Shown here: positions 7,605-16,617 of the stretch, piece by piece
Numbering within the stretch: position 1 is the first letter of the stretch
How the letters are laid out: every line of letters begins with the position of its first letter
Assembly (NCBI GenBank): GCA_015075185.1
Contig: JABTUW010000004.1
Location: 558,001-622,000, forward strand
Origin: Anaerolineales bacterium
GTDB lineage: Bacteria > Chloroflexota > Anaerolineae > 4572-78 > J111
Length of the DNA stretch: 64,000 bases
Direction: 5' to 3'
Program-made: the position numbers and the translations under genes
The notes under the pieces: generated by a model
Seen by the model: only the letters and a program-made list of their open reading frames with translations
The model's database searches: none
What the model was told of the DNA's origin: nothing

Positions 7605-9242
7605 TCAATATTTACCAACACCTAGTTTGCGTTCCAGACCCCGGCTGGCCGACGACATCGAGAAGGCGCAAATCCAATAAACTATTGCCACAAAGGCAAA
7701 GGTTTCGCGCTGAAGGCCAAACCACTGCGGCTGCGCAATCACAATTTGGGCAATACCCAACAGCTCGTAAAGACCCACTATTGCCACGAGTGAAGTATCT
7801 TTGAAAAGGCTAATGAACTGGCCCACCAGCGCGGGAATTACTGCTCGCAAGGCCTGGGGCAGGATAATTAAACGCATAGATTGGGCCGTACTCAAGCCGA
7901 TAGCTGACGCTGCTTCGTATTGTCCGCGCGGAATAGCTTGCAGGCCACCGCGCACATTTTCAGCCAGGTAAGCCGCGCTAAAAAGAATAACGCCGACCAC
8001 TACCCGCAGCAAGTTATTAATCTCAATTCCTTTGGGCAGGAAAATAGGCAGCATCACCTGGGCCATAAAGAGCACAGTAATCAAAGGGACGCCGCGAATA
8101 ATTTCGATATAAGCCACACTGAACGTTTTGATCAGATTACCCTGGAAGTAGTAGCCAATAACCCAGCATAAGCCGACGATGAGCACGGCCTGGAAAACTG
8201 CCAGACCCATCGGGGAGAAATTAATCGTCCAAACCGGCGGGTCTCTAAAAATAATCGGGACGGCCAGGGTAAATGGCCTTTCTGGAAAGTTACCCAGCAG
8301 CCAATAAATTAACAGGCCAATCGCGCCCCACAGCCAGAGATAAGGCACGCCGCGGGCCTGGCTCCGGCGTCCCAGCGCCAGCAGCAAACCAATAGGGAAT
8401 GAAACCACAATGCCAATGACGGCAATAAAGACAGTTAGCAGAAAGCCGCCCCAGCGCCGGGTATCAACCAGGTCCAGGGGACCATCGCTGCTTACGCCGC
8501 GCAACAGAAAGTAAATGATCGGTAGCGAGGCTAACCAGGCCCAGACCAACGGCCTGCGGATAGTTTTGAGCGGCGAACCGAGATTCCAGGCTAACAGACT
8601 GAGCACGGCCAGCGCCAGCCACAACCCTAACGCCGTCCACACCCGCCAGATGGAATCACTGGGGTATTGGCCGACAGCAAAGAGCTTCAGGTTAGCCCCG
8701 ACGATGCCCCAAACGGCGCCGGGGATCATACCCTTGAGGGAGGCCACAGTTTCCGGGTTAGTCTCAAACGAAGCGCCAAAAACAGTCCAGGCCAGTATCC
8801 CGCGAATCGCAAAGGTAATGAGTAGCGCCAGAGCCAGGGTGGTCAAGGCGCCAAAAAAACCGGTGTAAAGCTTCTCCTTGAGCCACTGGACCAGCGGGGG
8901 CAAGCGATGCCGGGCCGTACTATAGACGACCAGAATCGCGCCGACCAACCACAAAACGACGATGAGTGTTGTTAAAAAAGGACCATTCGTAAAAAATAGA
9001 ATCAGATTGCCCAGGCCGGTGGGTTGGCCTTCCGGGGCCAGGTGGTAGGATAGCTCAACCGGCTCGGCCCGATAGGTAGCCCGCACAATAAGCACATTGG
9101 CGACCACCAGGACAATGGCAAAAATTGTTTTCCAGATGCTGTTAAAAACGCTGTTTCTCAACCAGCCGGCCACATCCAGGTCAAATTGCGGCCCTTCATC
9201 GAAAGCGACAGTGGTTTTTTGGGTTTGGGTTATGGTTGCCAT
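7605..9242 (-). CDS. aapM: General L-amino-acid ABC transporter permease (AapM type)
   Basis: The protein has 545 aa, longer than simple His/Gln permeases (about 220) and in the range of the long AapM type. Many membrane helices are followed by a conserved C-terminal core from about residue 265. The EAA loop EAASAIGLSTAQSMRLIILP (about 443-462) docks the ATPase. A GGAG lies ten bases ahead of the ATG. The gene is 57 bases downstream of aapQ and 70 bases ahead of the broken aapP, so all probably share one transcript. AapM pairs with AapQ to form the channel for polar or branched amino acids; specificity cannot be read here. Confidence 0.85.
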   Translation of the reverse strand: MATITQTQKTTVAFDEGPQFDLDVAGWLRNSVFNSIWKTIFAIVLVVANVLIVRATYRAEPVELSYHLAPEGQPTGLGNLILFFTNGPFLTTLIVVLWLVGAILVVYSTARHRLPPLVQWLKEKLYTGFFGALTTLALALLITFAIRGILAWTVFGASFETNPETVASLKGMIPGAVWGIVGANLKLFAVGQYPSDSIWRVWTALGLWLALAVLSLLAWNLGSPLKTIRRPLVWAWLASLPIIYFLLRGVSSDGPLDLVDTRRWGGFLLTVFIAVIGIVVSFPIGLLLALGRRSQARGVPYLWLWGAIGLLIYWLLGNFPERPFTLAVPIIFRDPPVWTINFSPMGLAVFQAVLIVGLCWVIGYYFQGNLIKTFSVAYIEIIRGVPLITVLFMAQVMLPIFLPKGIEINNLLRVVVGVILFSAAYLAENVRGGLQAIPRGQYEAASAIGLSTAQSMRLIILPQALRAVIPALVGQFISLFKDTSLVAIVGLYELLGIAQIVIAQPQWFGLQRETFAFVAIVYWICAFSMSSASRGLERKLGVGKY

Positions 9243-9299
9243 AGGTTAATGCTCCATCCGCGCAGCCCCACGATGTCACGCGGACAAAATCCGATAACT

Positions 9300-11150
9300 T
9301 TAACGCTCGACCAAAGCTACTTTCTTATTATACCAATTCAAGAAGGCCGAAATAATCAGGCTGAGACTCAGATATGAAATCATAAAGATGATAACGACTT
9401 GCACCGCATAGCCGGATTGGTTCAGGACGGTATTGCCCACAGCTACCAAATCCGGGTAGCCAATGGCAATGGCCAAACTGGAATTTTTGGTCAGATTAAG
9501 ATACTGGCTGGTCATGGGTGGAATGATGACGCGCAGGGCTTGGGGCAATACAATGAGGCGCAGCCGCTGGCCCTCGCTCAACCCCAAGGCCCGAGCCGCT
9601 TCGGATTGGCCTTTGGAGACTGCTAAAATTCCGGCCCGAACAATCTCCGAGGCAAACGCACCGGTATAGATGACGAGCCCGGCTAACAGGGCAAAAAACT
9701 CCGGCGAGAGCTTAGTTCCGCCTTGAATATTAAACCCGGAAGGCGCAGGGATGCTAACGATTAAAGGCGCTGCGTCAATGGGTACGATTTCGTGCTGGTC
9801 GGGTTCCTCTAAAATAGCACGCTGGGCGGCCAATTCGGCCTCGGTGCCGGTCAGTAAATCACAATCGCCGTCAGCATAAGCAGCAGCGGCGCGGGCCATT
9901 GTTCTTTCGCTTTCATCGTCAATCGGCACATTACGCTGGCGAAGCTGGCTGGCGGCATTGGCTGCGGCCGGGGTTCCCTCTAAGGCACAAACGATAATAG
10001 CCGGGTCGTTTAGCACATCTAATCTAGATTCTAGTACATCAATCTGCGCTGCTGTTGCTTCACTGACAACGGGTTCGGCCCCCTCTTCTTCTGAGACGGC
10101 TTCATCAGTTCCTTCATCATTGGCCGCCGCGTTACCGCTGCCTTCAGCGCCATTTTCAGCGGTTCCTCCCGCTGCCTGAGCCTCAGGCACGGCTTCCTCT
10201 TCCACTTCCTCCGGTTCGATAGCCTCAAGCTGCGCCTCAAACTCTGCTCGCAGCGCAGCCACCGCATCGGTTGAGGTTAATCTATCCACAGTAGTCCGAT
10301 CAACCCCTAATTCCTGCAAAGCATCTTTGTCAATCTTGACCAGATAGATTTTTTCAAAATCGTCAAAACTGGTGATTTTTCTGGAACTGGCAACCATAAT
10401 AGCCTGGTTACTGCTGAAGTTGGTCGTTACCCACCAGCCAATGCCTACTACCAGCAGAAAAGCCACAATAGAGCTGCCAATTTTATTGATGGATTTACCC
10501 GTTTTCTCTTCCTGCCACGTCTGAAGCAGCCACAGGACCAGCACCAAAATAACGGCCAGCACCACAAAAGCGAGCCAGATGGGAAAGCTGGCGGTAGCCA
10601 CCAGACTCGGCAGGGCGACACCGCGCTGATTGAGATAAACAGGCCAGCCAAATGGCTGGACACTGTTCCTGACCGATGGCAACTTTAGCACCACCCCAAA
10701 ATAGATAAAGAAAAGCTGCACCGGCAGGGGAATGTTGCGAATGGTTTCAACGTAAATGGTGGCAATTTTAGAAATAAGCCAGTGATTGGAGAGGCGGGCA
10801 ATGCCGGTCACAAGCCCGAGAATGGTAGTGAGAATAATGCCAATGATTGAAACCCGGATGGTATTGACCAACCCCACCCACAGCGCCCGGCCAAAAGTGT
10901 CAGTTGACTCGTAGGCAATCCCTTCGGCAATGTCAAAAGCGGCGGTGGTGTTGATGAATTCAAAACCGAGCTGCAGCCCTTGAATCGCGGAATTTTCGAT
11001 GAAGTTGGCAATCAGCCAGCCCAGGCCCATGAGAACCAGGGCTATAAAAATAACCTGACCGATCACTCCGAGAATTCGGACGTCACGCCAGAAGGGAATG
11101 GCCGCCTCTTTGGGGCCGCCAGGTTTCAGATTGGGTGAAGTTGTGGCCAT
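9300..11150 (-). CDS. aapQ: General L-amino-acid ABC transporter permease (AapQ type) with a large extracytoplasmic insert
   Basis: The protein has 616 aa. The first core part (about 25-245) has membrane helices and the family motif VETIRNIPLPVQLFF. The second part (about 480-616) has the EAA loop EAARALGLSEGQRLRLIVLP (517-536). Between them lies an insert of about 235 residues. It contains an acidic Glu/Ala/Gly-rich linker (about 308-365), then a globular stretch (about 383-457) that aligns with the substrate-binding protein of the same operon (AYADGDCDLLTG versus AYDEGRCDGFTT). AapQ-type permeases normally have a loop here; its SBP-like content is the unusual part. Transcribed with aapJ, aapM and aapP. 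Confidence 0.82.
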   Translation of the reverse strand: MATTSPNLKPGGPKEAAIPFWRDVRILGVIGQVIFIALVLMGLGWLIANFIENSAIQGLQLGFEFINTTAAFDIAEGIAYESTDTFGRALWVGLVNTIRVSIIGIILTTILGLVTGIARLSNHWLISKIATIYVETIRNIPLPVQLFFIYFGVVLKLPSVRNSVQPFGWPVYLNQRGVALPSLVATASFPIWLAFVVLAVILVLVLWLLQTWQEEKTGKSINKIGSSIVAFLLVVGIGWWVTTNFSSNQAIMVASSRKITSFDDFEKIYLVKIDKDALQELGVDRTTVDRLTSTDAVAALRAEFEAQLEAIEPEEVEEEAVPEAQAAGGTAENGAEGSGNAAANDEGTDEAVSEEEGAEPVVSEATAAQIDVLESRLDVLNDPAIIVCALEGTPAAANAASQLRQRNVPIDDESERTMARAAAAYADGDCDLLTGTEAELAAQRAILEEPDQHEIVPIDAAPLIVSIPAPSGFNIQGGTKLSPEFFALLAGLVIYTGAFASEIVRAGILAVSKGQSEAARALGLSEGQRLRLIVLPQALRVIIPPMTSQYLNLTKNSSLAIAIGYPDLVAVGNTVLNQSGYAVQVVIIFMISYLSLSLIISAFLNWYNKKVALVER

Positions 11151-11283
11151 CTCTCACCTCAATTTTCTCGTCGTAGGGCAAATTAACAATTTGCCCCAGC
11201 CGGTAACTGCTCATATTCGCACCCGGAGTAAGCCGGAACAAAGGGGAGGTTGTGTCGAAGGGGGCGAGTTTGTCGGGACTCGC

Positions 11284-11351
11284 GCATCCTTCGATACGAT
11301 TTTCGCTTCGCCCTTCAACAAGTTCAGGACAGGCTCAAATCACTCAGGATG
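11284..11351. repeat. Degenerate relative of the CCTTCGATAC / CTCAGGATG palindrome
   Basis: CATCCTTCGATACG at the left and CACTCAGGATG at the right enclose TTCAACAAGTTCAGGACAGG. These words match those of the element at 6647-6751. It lies in the 318-base aapJ-aapQ gap. Confidence 0.55.
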
Positions 11352-11423
11352 CTGCCCGGGGTTACTTGCACTGTAGGTTCAAACATTGGACAAACTGCCA
11401 GCTAGTCTGACATTATTATGATA

Positions 11424-11450
11424 CAGCCCGGCTGTATTTTGGCCGGGCTG
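11424..11450 (-). terminator. Stem-loop after aapJ, possible attenuator
   Basis: CAGCCCGGC (11424-11432) and GCCGGGCTG (11442-11450) form a perfect nine-base stem with a nine-base loop, just downstream of the aapJ stop. There is no long T tract. A stem between the gene for an abundant binding protein and its permeases commonly stabilises the upstream message and lowers downstream expression; that role is inferred here. Confidence 0.55.
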
Positions 11451-11468
11451 TATTTTGGAGCTGACGAT

Positions 11469-12587
11469 TTAGCGGAAAGGCGGAGCGTACTGAAGACCGC
11501 CATCTATGTATTGCGCATTATAGCCACGGGGCACGTTCAGGGCATCCGGCCCCAGGTGGCGATCATAGATCTCGCCGTAGTTGCCTACCTGTCGAATAAC
11601 CTGGACCATAAAATCATTCTCCAGGCCCAGTCCCACTCCCAGGTCGCCTTCAGCGCCCAAGAGGTTGCGAATCACCGGGTCTTCAGATGTTTCGGCCATT
11701 TCCTCGACGTTTTCAGACGTAATCCCGTACTCTTCGGCGGCAATGATACCGTAGGTGACCCACTTGACGATGTCGAACCACTGGTCATCACCATGCCGGA
11801 CCGCCGGCCCCAACGGCTCTTTCGACATAGTTTCGTCCAGGATGATGTGATCGTCGGGGTTCTCCATTTGGGTTTGTTCGGACAACAAGCCCGATTTGTC
11901 GGTAGTGAAGCCATCGCAGCGGCCTTCATCATAGGCGCCCCGGGTATCGGGCGCGTCCTGCAAAACCACCGGCTCATAGTCTACGCCCAGGGCACGCATG
12001 ACATCGGCCAGGTTTTTCTCGGTGGTTGTACCCTGTTGGACACAGATCGTCGCGCCCTCCATATCCTCCAGTGACTCGATGCCGCTGTCTTTACGGACCA
12101 TCATGCCTTGCCCATCATAGAAGGTGGTCGGGGCAAAGTTGAAGCCCAGCGAGGTGTCGCGGCTGATGGTCCAGGTGGTGTTGCGGACGAGTACGTCGCC
12201 TTCACCGCTTTGCAGCAAGGGGAAGCGCTGGGTAGCGTCGGCGGCAAGAATTTCATGGGCCTCGGCGTCGCCCAAGACAGCGGCGGCTATGGCCTTGCAG
12301 AAATCCACGTCAAAGCCGGTGAATTCGCCGCTGTCGGAGTCGAGGTAACCAAATCCAATTAAGTTAGCATTGCCGACGCACTTCAACACCCCGCGCTGCT
12401 TGACTGTGGCCAGGGTTTGGCCGGCGACGGTGGCGGTGGTCGCCTGGGTGGCAATCTGCGGGGCGATTACTTCAGGAACCTGGGGAGCAGCCTGAACCGG
12501 CTCAACTGCACTGGTCATCTTGAGGGCAGCAACCAGGGCAAAGGTAAAGAGAACAATTACAGTTACGGCCATAAATTTACGGATCAT
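11469..12587 (-). CDS. aapJ: General L-amino-acid ABC transporter substrate-binding protein (AapJ type)
   Basis: The start is placed at the ATG at 12587 (MIRKFMAVTVIVLF), with GGAG ten bases upstream. This gives 372 aa with an N-terminal hydrophobic export signal ending near VQAAPQ. Family features include TVKQRGVLKCVGN, the ligand-pocket segment GFDVDFCKAIAAAVLGD, LVRNTTWT and the C-terminal GPDALNVPRGYN. The length and these motifs point to the AapJ/BztA group, which binds a broad range of L-amino acids outside the membrane. First gene of the aapJ-Q-M-P set. Because aapP is frameshifted, the transporter may lack its own ATPase. Confidence 0.87.
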   Translation of the reverse strand: MIRKFMAVTVIVLFTFALVAALKMTSAVEPVQAAPQVPEVIAPQIATQATTATVAGQTLATVKQRGVLKCVGNANLIGFGYLDSDSGEFTGFDVDFCKAIAAAVLGDAEAHEILAADATQRFPLLQSGEGDVLVRNTTWTISRDTSLGFNFAPTTFYDGQGMMVRKDSGIESLEDMEGATICVQQGTTTEKNLADVMRALGVDYEPVVLQDAPDTRGAYDEGRCDGFTTDKSGLLSEQTQMENPDDHIILDETMSKEPLGPAVRHGDDQWFDIVKWVTYGIIAAEEYGITSENVEEMAETSEDPVIRNLLGAEGDLGVGLGLENDFMVQVIRQVGNYGEIYDRHLGPDALNVPRGYNAQYIDGGLQYAPPFR

Positions 12588-12764
12588 TGTTTTCGCTTCT
12601 CCTCTCAAAGCTAATAGATTTAAGGACTCTTGTCTACTAAACGGATTGGCGTTGGGTGCGCCAAAGACTACCACAGTGTATTAGGGTCACACAACCGCTT
12701 GTTGAGTGCCGCTGCCCCCCTTTCAGTTGAAATATCAAACCGGCGGAAATGTGTCTGTCATTCT

Positions 12765-12849
12765 AATCTCGTTCCCACGCTTCCAATCCCGTTCCCACAC
12801 TTCGCATCAGTCTGGGAATGAGATTGGGACTCAGTTTGGGAACAAGATT
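12765..12849. repeat. GTTCCCA / TGGGAAC imperfect hairpin with tandem words
   Basis: AATCTCGTTCCCACGCTTCC and AATCCCGTTCCCACACTTC stand in tandem. They are answered by TGGGAATGAGATTGGGAC and TGGGAACAAGATT, their approximate reverse complements. The element sits in the 623-base gap between the divergent aapJ and clpA-like genes. The rest of that gap holds the clp promoter and nothing else I recognise. Confidence 0.7.
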
Positions 12850-13143
12850 GAACCAGATTGGAAACCGGTTGTGAACATAACGCAACTTGATAATGAGTAG
12901 CCTTACCTCGCCCTTGAGGAATGTCAAATTTTGATTTTACGGGAATGAGAAACCAGGACCAAGGTCCAGCCAGCGCAAACGGCGGCTGGGGAAAGTATGA
13001 TTAAACCCCACTAACATCGGACAGCTTTTTGCGGTAAACCCAGGTGCGGTTGAGGTGAGAGAGGAACAGACAGAGAACCTGTTTTCAACTGACCTGGCAC
13101 GATTATAACCGTAAACGCCAGATTGTCAACCCTCGCGTTATGG

Positions 13144-13173
13144 TTGTCGCCAATAAGAGCGATGTGCTATAAT
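13144..13173 (+). promoter_or_regulatory. Promoter of the clpA-like gene
   Basis: TTGTCG (13144-13149) and a perfect TATAAT (13168-13173), spacer 18, lie 38 bases ahead of the TTG start at 13211. That start has AAGGAG six bases upstream. Confidence 0.65.
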
Positions 13174-13210
13174 GTCTAGCAAAATGGCGCGAAGAGATAA
13201 GGAGTAAACA

Positions 13211-15439
13211 TTGGCATCCAATCGTGGTACCCTCTCAACCAAAATACCCTCCCCGGAATTGGCCCAAATTCTCAACCAAGCGGCAGCGTTGATGCGGGTC
13301 TACCATATCCCCGTGATGACTCCTGAAATTTTACTGTTAGCCATGCTCAAAACGCCCGATTCAGCCGCCCAACAATTACTGCGGAATTTTAGCCAGGAAC
13401 GCGGCTTCGACTGGAGTGATTTTGAGCGCGACGTGGAAAGAGCGGTCAGCGACCAGCGCTGGCTGCGCGGGGCCAACGCCGATCTCAAGGACGCGCGCTT
13501 TGATTTTGTGACCAGCGCCAATGAGCGCGTTCCCTTGAGCGAAAAGCTGTTGGTCGTGCTCGACGAGGGGCTGACCCTGGCCAACCAGCAGGGCCTGGCC
13601 CAGTGCAGCAGCACCCAAGCCCTGGCGGTTATTGCCGGCCTGGGCACCCGCAGCGACCTGGCCCTCAGAAAGCGAGGGATCACGGCCAAGGCTGTTCAGG
13701 ATGTCCTGAACCTGTCGGCTCTGCCACTTGACGCCACGGGCCCGGCCAAAAACCGGCCGGCTGCAACCATTTATATGCGCCAGGATTTGCTGCTCAAGCT
13801 GGTCAGCCGGTTAACCATGGCCGGAAAGCGGCATGTCATCCTGGTTGGGCCGACGGGAGTGGGCAAACGCTCGCTGGTGCTGGCCCTGCGCCAGTTGATT
13901 GCCGAAGGGAAAGGGCCGGCGGGGCTAAGGGGAGTCGTGCCCATCAGCGAGCAGGCGCTGCTGACCAGCCCGGTGGAGGCGGTGCAGCAGGCGGTCCGGC
14001 AGGCCCAGGGTGGCGTTTTGTTTGTGCCCGACATTGCCCGCTTTTTTGGCGGCCTGCGGGCCGATTTCCGCGAAGATGTCTGCAACGAGCTGCAAAAAGC
14101 CTTTTTCAGCGATAATGTGACCGTCATCGGTACGGCCACGCCGGAGCGTTACAACGAGCGGTTGAGCAAGGCCACCGTCGTGGTTGAGCAGAGCCAGGTG
14201 CTCCACGTGCCCCCGGCGACGATTGACGAAACCATCGAGATTCTCAAAGTGCAGCGGCCCGCCCTGGAAGCGGATTACAATTTGACTATTGCCGAGGCCA
14301 GCCTGGTCGAGGCAGCCCGGCTGGGCGGGCGTTACTACACGGTCCGGCCGTTGCCCAGCGCGGCGGTACATTTACTGCATCAGGCCTGCGCCATGCTGCG
14401 CATGAACCCCAGAATGAGTGCGGAAGCGCCGGTCAAAAGTGACAATCAGCTCGACCCGGACGATGTGATGATCGCAACCAGCATGTTGACCGGCATCCCT
14501 GTGACCAACCTGGGCGCGGATGAGCGTGACCGCTACGTCAACATGTTCGACCATTTACGCAAGCGGATCATCGGCCAGAGCGAGGCTATTTTGGCCCTCA
14601 GCCGGGCCGTCAAAATGGCGCGGGTCGGTCTCAAGGATCCCAAGCGGCCCATCGGTTCCTTTCTCTTTTTGGGGCCGACCGGCGTTGGTAAAACCGAGCT
14701 GGCCAAAGCTCTGGCCGAATTCTTGTTTGGCACCGAAGATGCCCTGCTGACTTTTGACATGAGCGAATTTATGGACGAGTCCTCGGTCAACCGGCTGATC
14801 GGCTCGCCGCCGGGTTACGTGGACAGCCAGGCGGGCGGCCAGCTTACCGAAGCGGTTAAGAAACGCCCGTACAGCGTCATTTTGTTTGACGAAGTTGAAA
14901 AAGCCAGTCTGAAAGTTTTTGATGTGTTTCTGCAAGTCATGGATGAGGGCCGTTTAACCAGCGGCCAGGGGGAAACGGTCAGCTTTAGTGAATGTGTTAT
15001 TATCATGACCAGCAACGCCGGGGGACGCTTTCTGGCCGACCCGCAGCTCAGCGAGGCGGCGGCCCGCGAAATGGCCGAACAGGCCGTTAAAGAGCATTTC
15101 CGGCCGGAATTTCTGAACCGGCTGGACGAAATTATCTATTTTCACTCTCTCAGCCAGGAAGATATGCGCCAAATTTTGGATTTGCTCCTGCGCAAAGAGG
15201 AAAAGCTCATGGCCGGCCGCAACCTTCACCTGGAAATGACCGAAGGGGCCAAGAACTGGCTGCTCAAACAAAACGATCACCCGGAGTGGGGCGCTCGTCC
15301 GCTGCGCCGGCTCATTCAAAAGCACATTCGCGAGCCGATGGCCGATTTTCTGTTGAAAGAAGACCCCCCGGCCGGAACGATCATCAAGATGCAGGTAAAA
15401 GGTAAAAATCTGGAATTTAAAACGACGCATCCCAGTTGA
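13211..15439 (+). CDS. ClpA/B-like double AAA+ ATPase, divergent
   Basis: The protein has 742 aa from a TTG start. Residues 10-165 resemble the Clp N domain. D1 has a Walker A GPTGVGKR (213-220), but at the Walker B position it reads GGVLFVPDI, lacking the usual Asp-Glu pair, so D1 probably binds but does not hydrolyse ATP well. D2 is complete: GPTGVGKT (488-495), ILFDEV (557-562), TSNAG sensor 1, FRPEFLNR with the Arg finger, and GARPLRR sensor 2. There is no ClpB-type middle coiled coil between the AAA+ modules. The D2 loop where ClpA/ClpC carry IGL/VGF for docking ClpP has no such motif. It is therefore likely a ClpP-independent remodelling ATPase. Not an ordinary ClpA, ClpC or ClpB. Confidence 0.85.
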   Translation: MASNRGTLSTKIPSPELAQILNQAAALMRVYHIPVMTPEILLLAMLKTPDSAAQQLLRNFSQERGFDWSDFERDVERAVSDQRWLRGANADLKDARFDFVTSANERVPLSEKLLVVLDEGLTLANQQGLAQCSSTQALAVIAGLGTRSDLALRKRGITAKAVQDVLNLSALPLDATGPAKNRPAATIYMRQDLLLKLVSRLTMAGKRHVILVGPTGVGKRSLVLALRQLIAEGKGPAGLRGVVPISEQALLTSPVEAVQQAVRQAQGGVLFVPDIARFFGGLRADFREDVCNELQKAFFSDNVTVIGTATPERYNERLSKATVVVEQSQVLHVPPATIDETIEILKVQRPALEADYNLTIAEASLVEAARLGGRYYTVRPLPSAAVHLLHQACAMLRMNPRMSAEAPVKSDNQLDPDDVMIATSMLTGIPVTNLGADERDRYVNMFDHLRKRIIGQSEAILALSRAVKMARVGLKDPKRPIGSFLFLGPTGVGKTELAKALAEFLFGTEDALLTFDMSEFMDESSVNRLIGSPPGYVDSQAGGQLTEAVKKRPYSVILFDEVEKASLKVFDVFLQVMDEGRLTSGQGETVSFSECVIIMTSNAGGRFLADPQLSEAAAREMAEQAVKEHFRPEFLNRLDEIIYFHSLSQEDMRQILDLLLRKEEKLMAGRNLHLEMTEGAKNWLLKQNDHPEWGARPLRRLIQKHIREPMADFLLKEDPPAGTIIKMQVKGKNLEFKTTHPS

Positions 15440-15530
15440 GCGAGAAAGGAACTTTGCCGGGATTTCGGGGAGGGGGTGGCAGGACAAAAGCTTAAGCGGA
15501 TTGAGCCGTCTTCGGCCAAATAGGATTTTC

Positions 15531-15590
15531 GCCACGAATTACACTAATTTTCACTAAAAGGTTTTTGTGTTAATTCGTGCAATTCGTGGC
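15531..15590. repeat. Palindromic word element GCCACGAATTxCAC / AATTCGTGGC
   Basis: The left arm is GCCACGAATTACACTAATTT. The right arm carries TTAATTCGTGCAATTCGTGGC-like words, its imperfect reverse complement. It lies in the 266-base gap after the clpA-like gene, which otherwise holds nothing I recognise. Confidence 0.75.
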
Positions 15591-15705
15591 AAAGTTCTTG
15601 CTCAATGGATAAGGCTTCAACTGCTTAGGATATCTCGGTGATCATCTTGACCGGCGCGAGCGGTCAAAAAATCTGCATTTCTCCCGGATCACAAGGACGT
15701 GAACA

Positions 15706-16617
15706 ATGGACTCCAACCATTTGAGCGCCGAAGCCCTCACCTATATTCGGAGCGAAGCGGAATTTAACCGGGCCAAAATCAAAGGCTTTTTGGAGATGAT
15801 GCTGGGGCTGATTACCGGCCACAACATGCATCTGCTTTCCTTCGACGAGGTCATCAAAAAGCTAAACTTAAAGGAAGCAGCCTATCTCGGCGTGCAGGAT
15901 ATTCCTCTCCAGAATATTGCCGGCAGTACCGGCCGCTACGAGGATTTTACCCGCCATTTTCTGCCCCGCAGCGGCAATGAACGGGAGAAAGAGCGCTGGC
16001 GTAACATTTATACCCTGGCCGAAACCGGCAAGGGCTTCCCCCCCATTGACGTTTACAAAATTGACCAGGTTTATTTTGTCAAGGATGGCAACCACCGCGT
16101 TTCGGTCGCGCGGGCGCTGAGCTGGGATACGATTCAAGCCCATGTGACCGAGCTGCCTACCTCCATCTCGCTTGCCCCCGATGTCGAGCCGGACGAGCTG
16201 CTCATAAAAGAAGAGTGCGCCTATTTTTTAGCCAGAACTCAGCTTGACAAGACCCGCCCGGATTCTAAACACCATCTTGATTTTTCCGAGCCGTCGGGTT
16301 ACTGGCGACTGTTGAAACATATCGAACTGCATCGTTTCTGGTTGGAAAAAGAGCGCGGCCAGCCTCTGGCCGATGACCCCGATGCCGCTTTTCAACTGGC
16401 CGCCGCCGACTGGTACGACCACGTTTATTTGCCCATGCTCGAAGTGGTGCGGCAGATGGATGTCATCAAACATTTCCCCGGCCGCTCCGAAACCGATCTC
16501 TACATGTGGCTCATCCGCCACCAGGCCGCCCTGCGCGAACAACACGATTTAGAAAAGATCGAACTGCCGGAGGCGGTGGAAGAATTCCTGCACTCCATCG
16601 AGGATGCCCAGGCGTGA
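15706..16617 (+). CDS. ParB-like (DGxHRxSVARA) domain protein of unknown role
   Basis: The protein has 303 aa. The core, about residues 60-150, ends in VYFVKDGNHRVSVARALSW (122-140), the motif of ParB-N/sulfiredoxin-fold proteins in which an Asp-Gly-x-His-Arg turn binds phosphate or a nucleotide. A helical C-terminal half has many Trp, His and acidic residues. The same core occurs in the 171-aa protein at 33225-33740. It precedes the beta-propeller gene with a GTGA overlap, so the two are co-translated. Likely cytoplasmic; the reaction, if any, is unknown. DNA binding by analogy with ParB is not supported, as no helix-turn-helix is evident. Confidence 0.75.
   Translation: MDSNHLSAEALTYIRSEAEFNRAKIKGFLEMMLGLITGHNMHLLSFDEVIKKLNLKEAAYLGVQDIPLQNIAGSTGRYEDFTRHFLPRSGNEREKERWRNIYTLAETGKGFPPIDVYKIDQVYFVKDGNHRVSVARALSWDTIQAHVTELPTSISLAPDVEPDELLIKEECAYFLARTQLDKTRPDSKHHLDFSEPSGYWRLLKHIELHRFWLEKERGQPLADDPDAAFQLAAADWYDHVYLPMLEVVRQMDVIKHFPGRSETDLYMWLIRHQAALREQHDLEKIELPEAVEEFLHSIEDAQA

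Noticed and set aside
15706..16617. Chromosome-partition ParB
   Set aside because: The shared motif is only the small DGxHRxSVARA core; there is no helix-turn-helix, no parA neighbour and no parS-like repeat.
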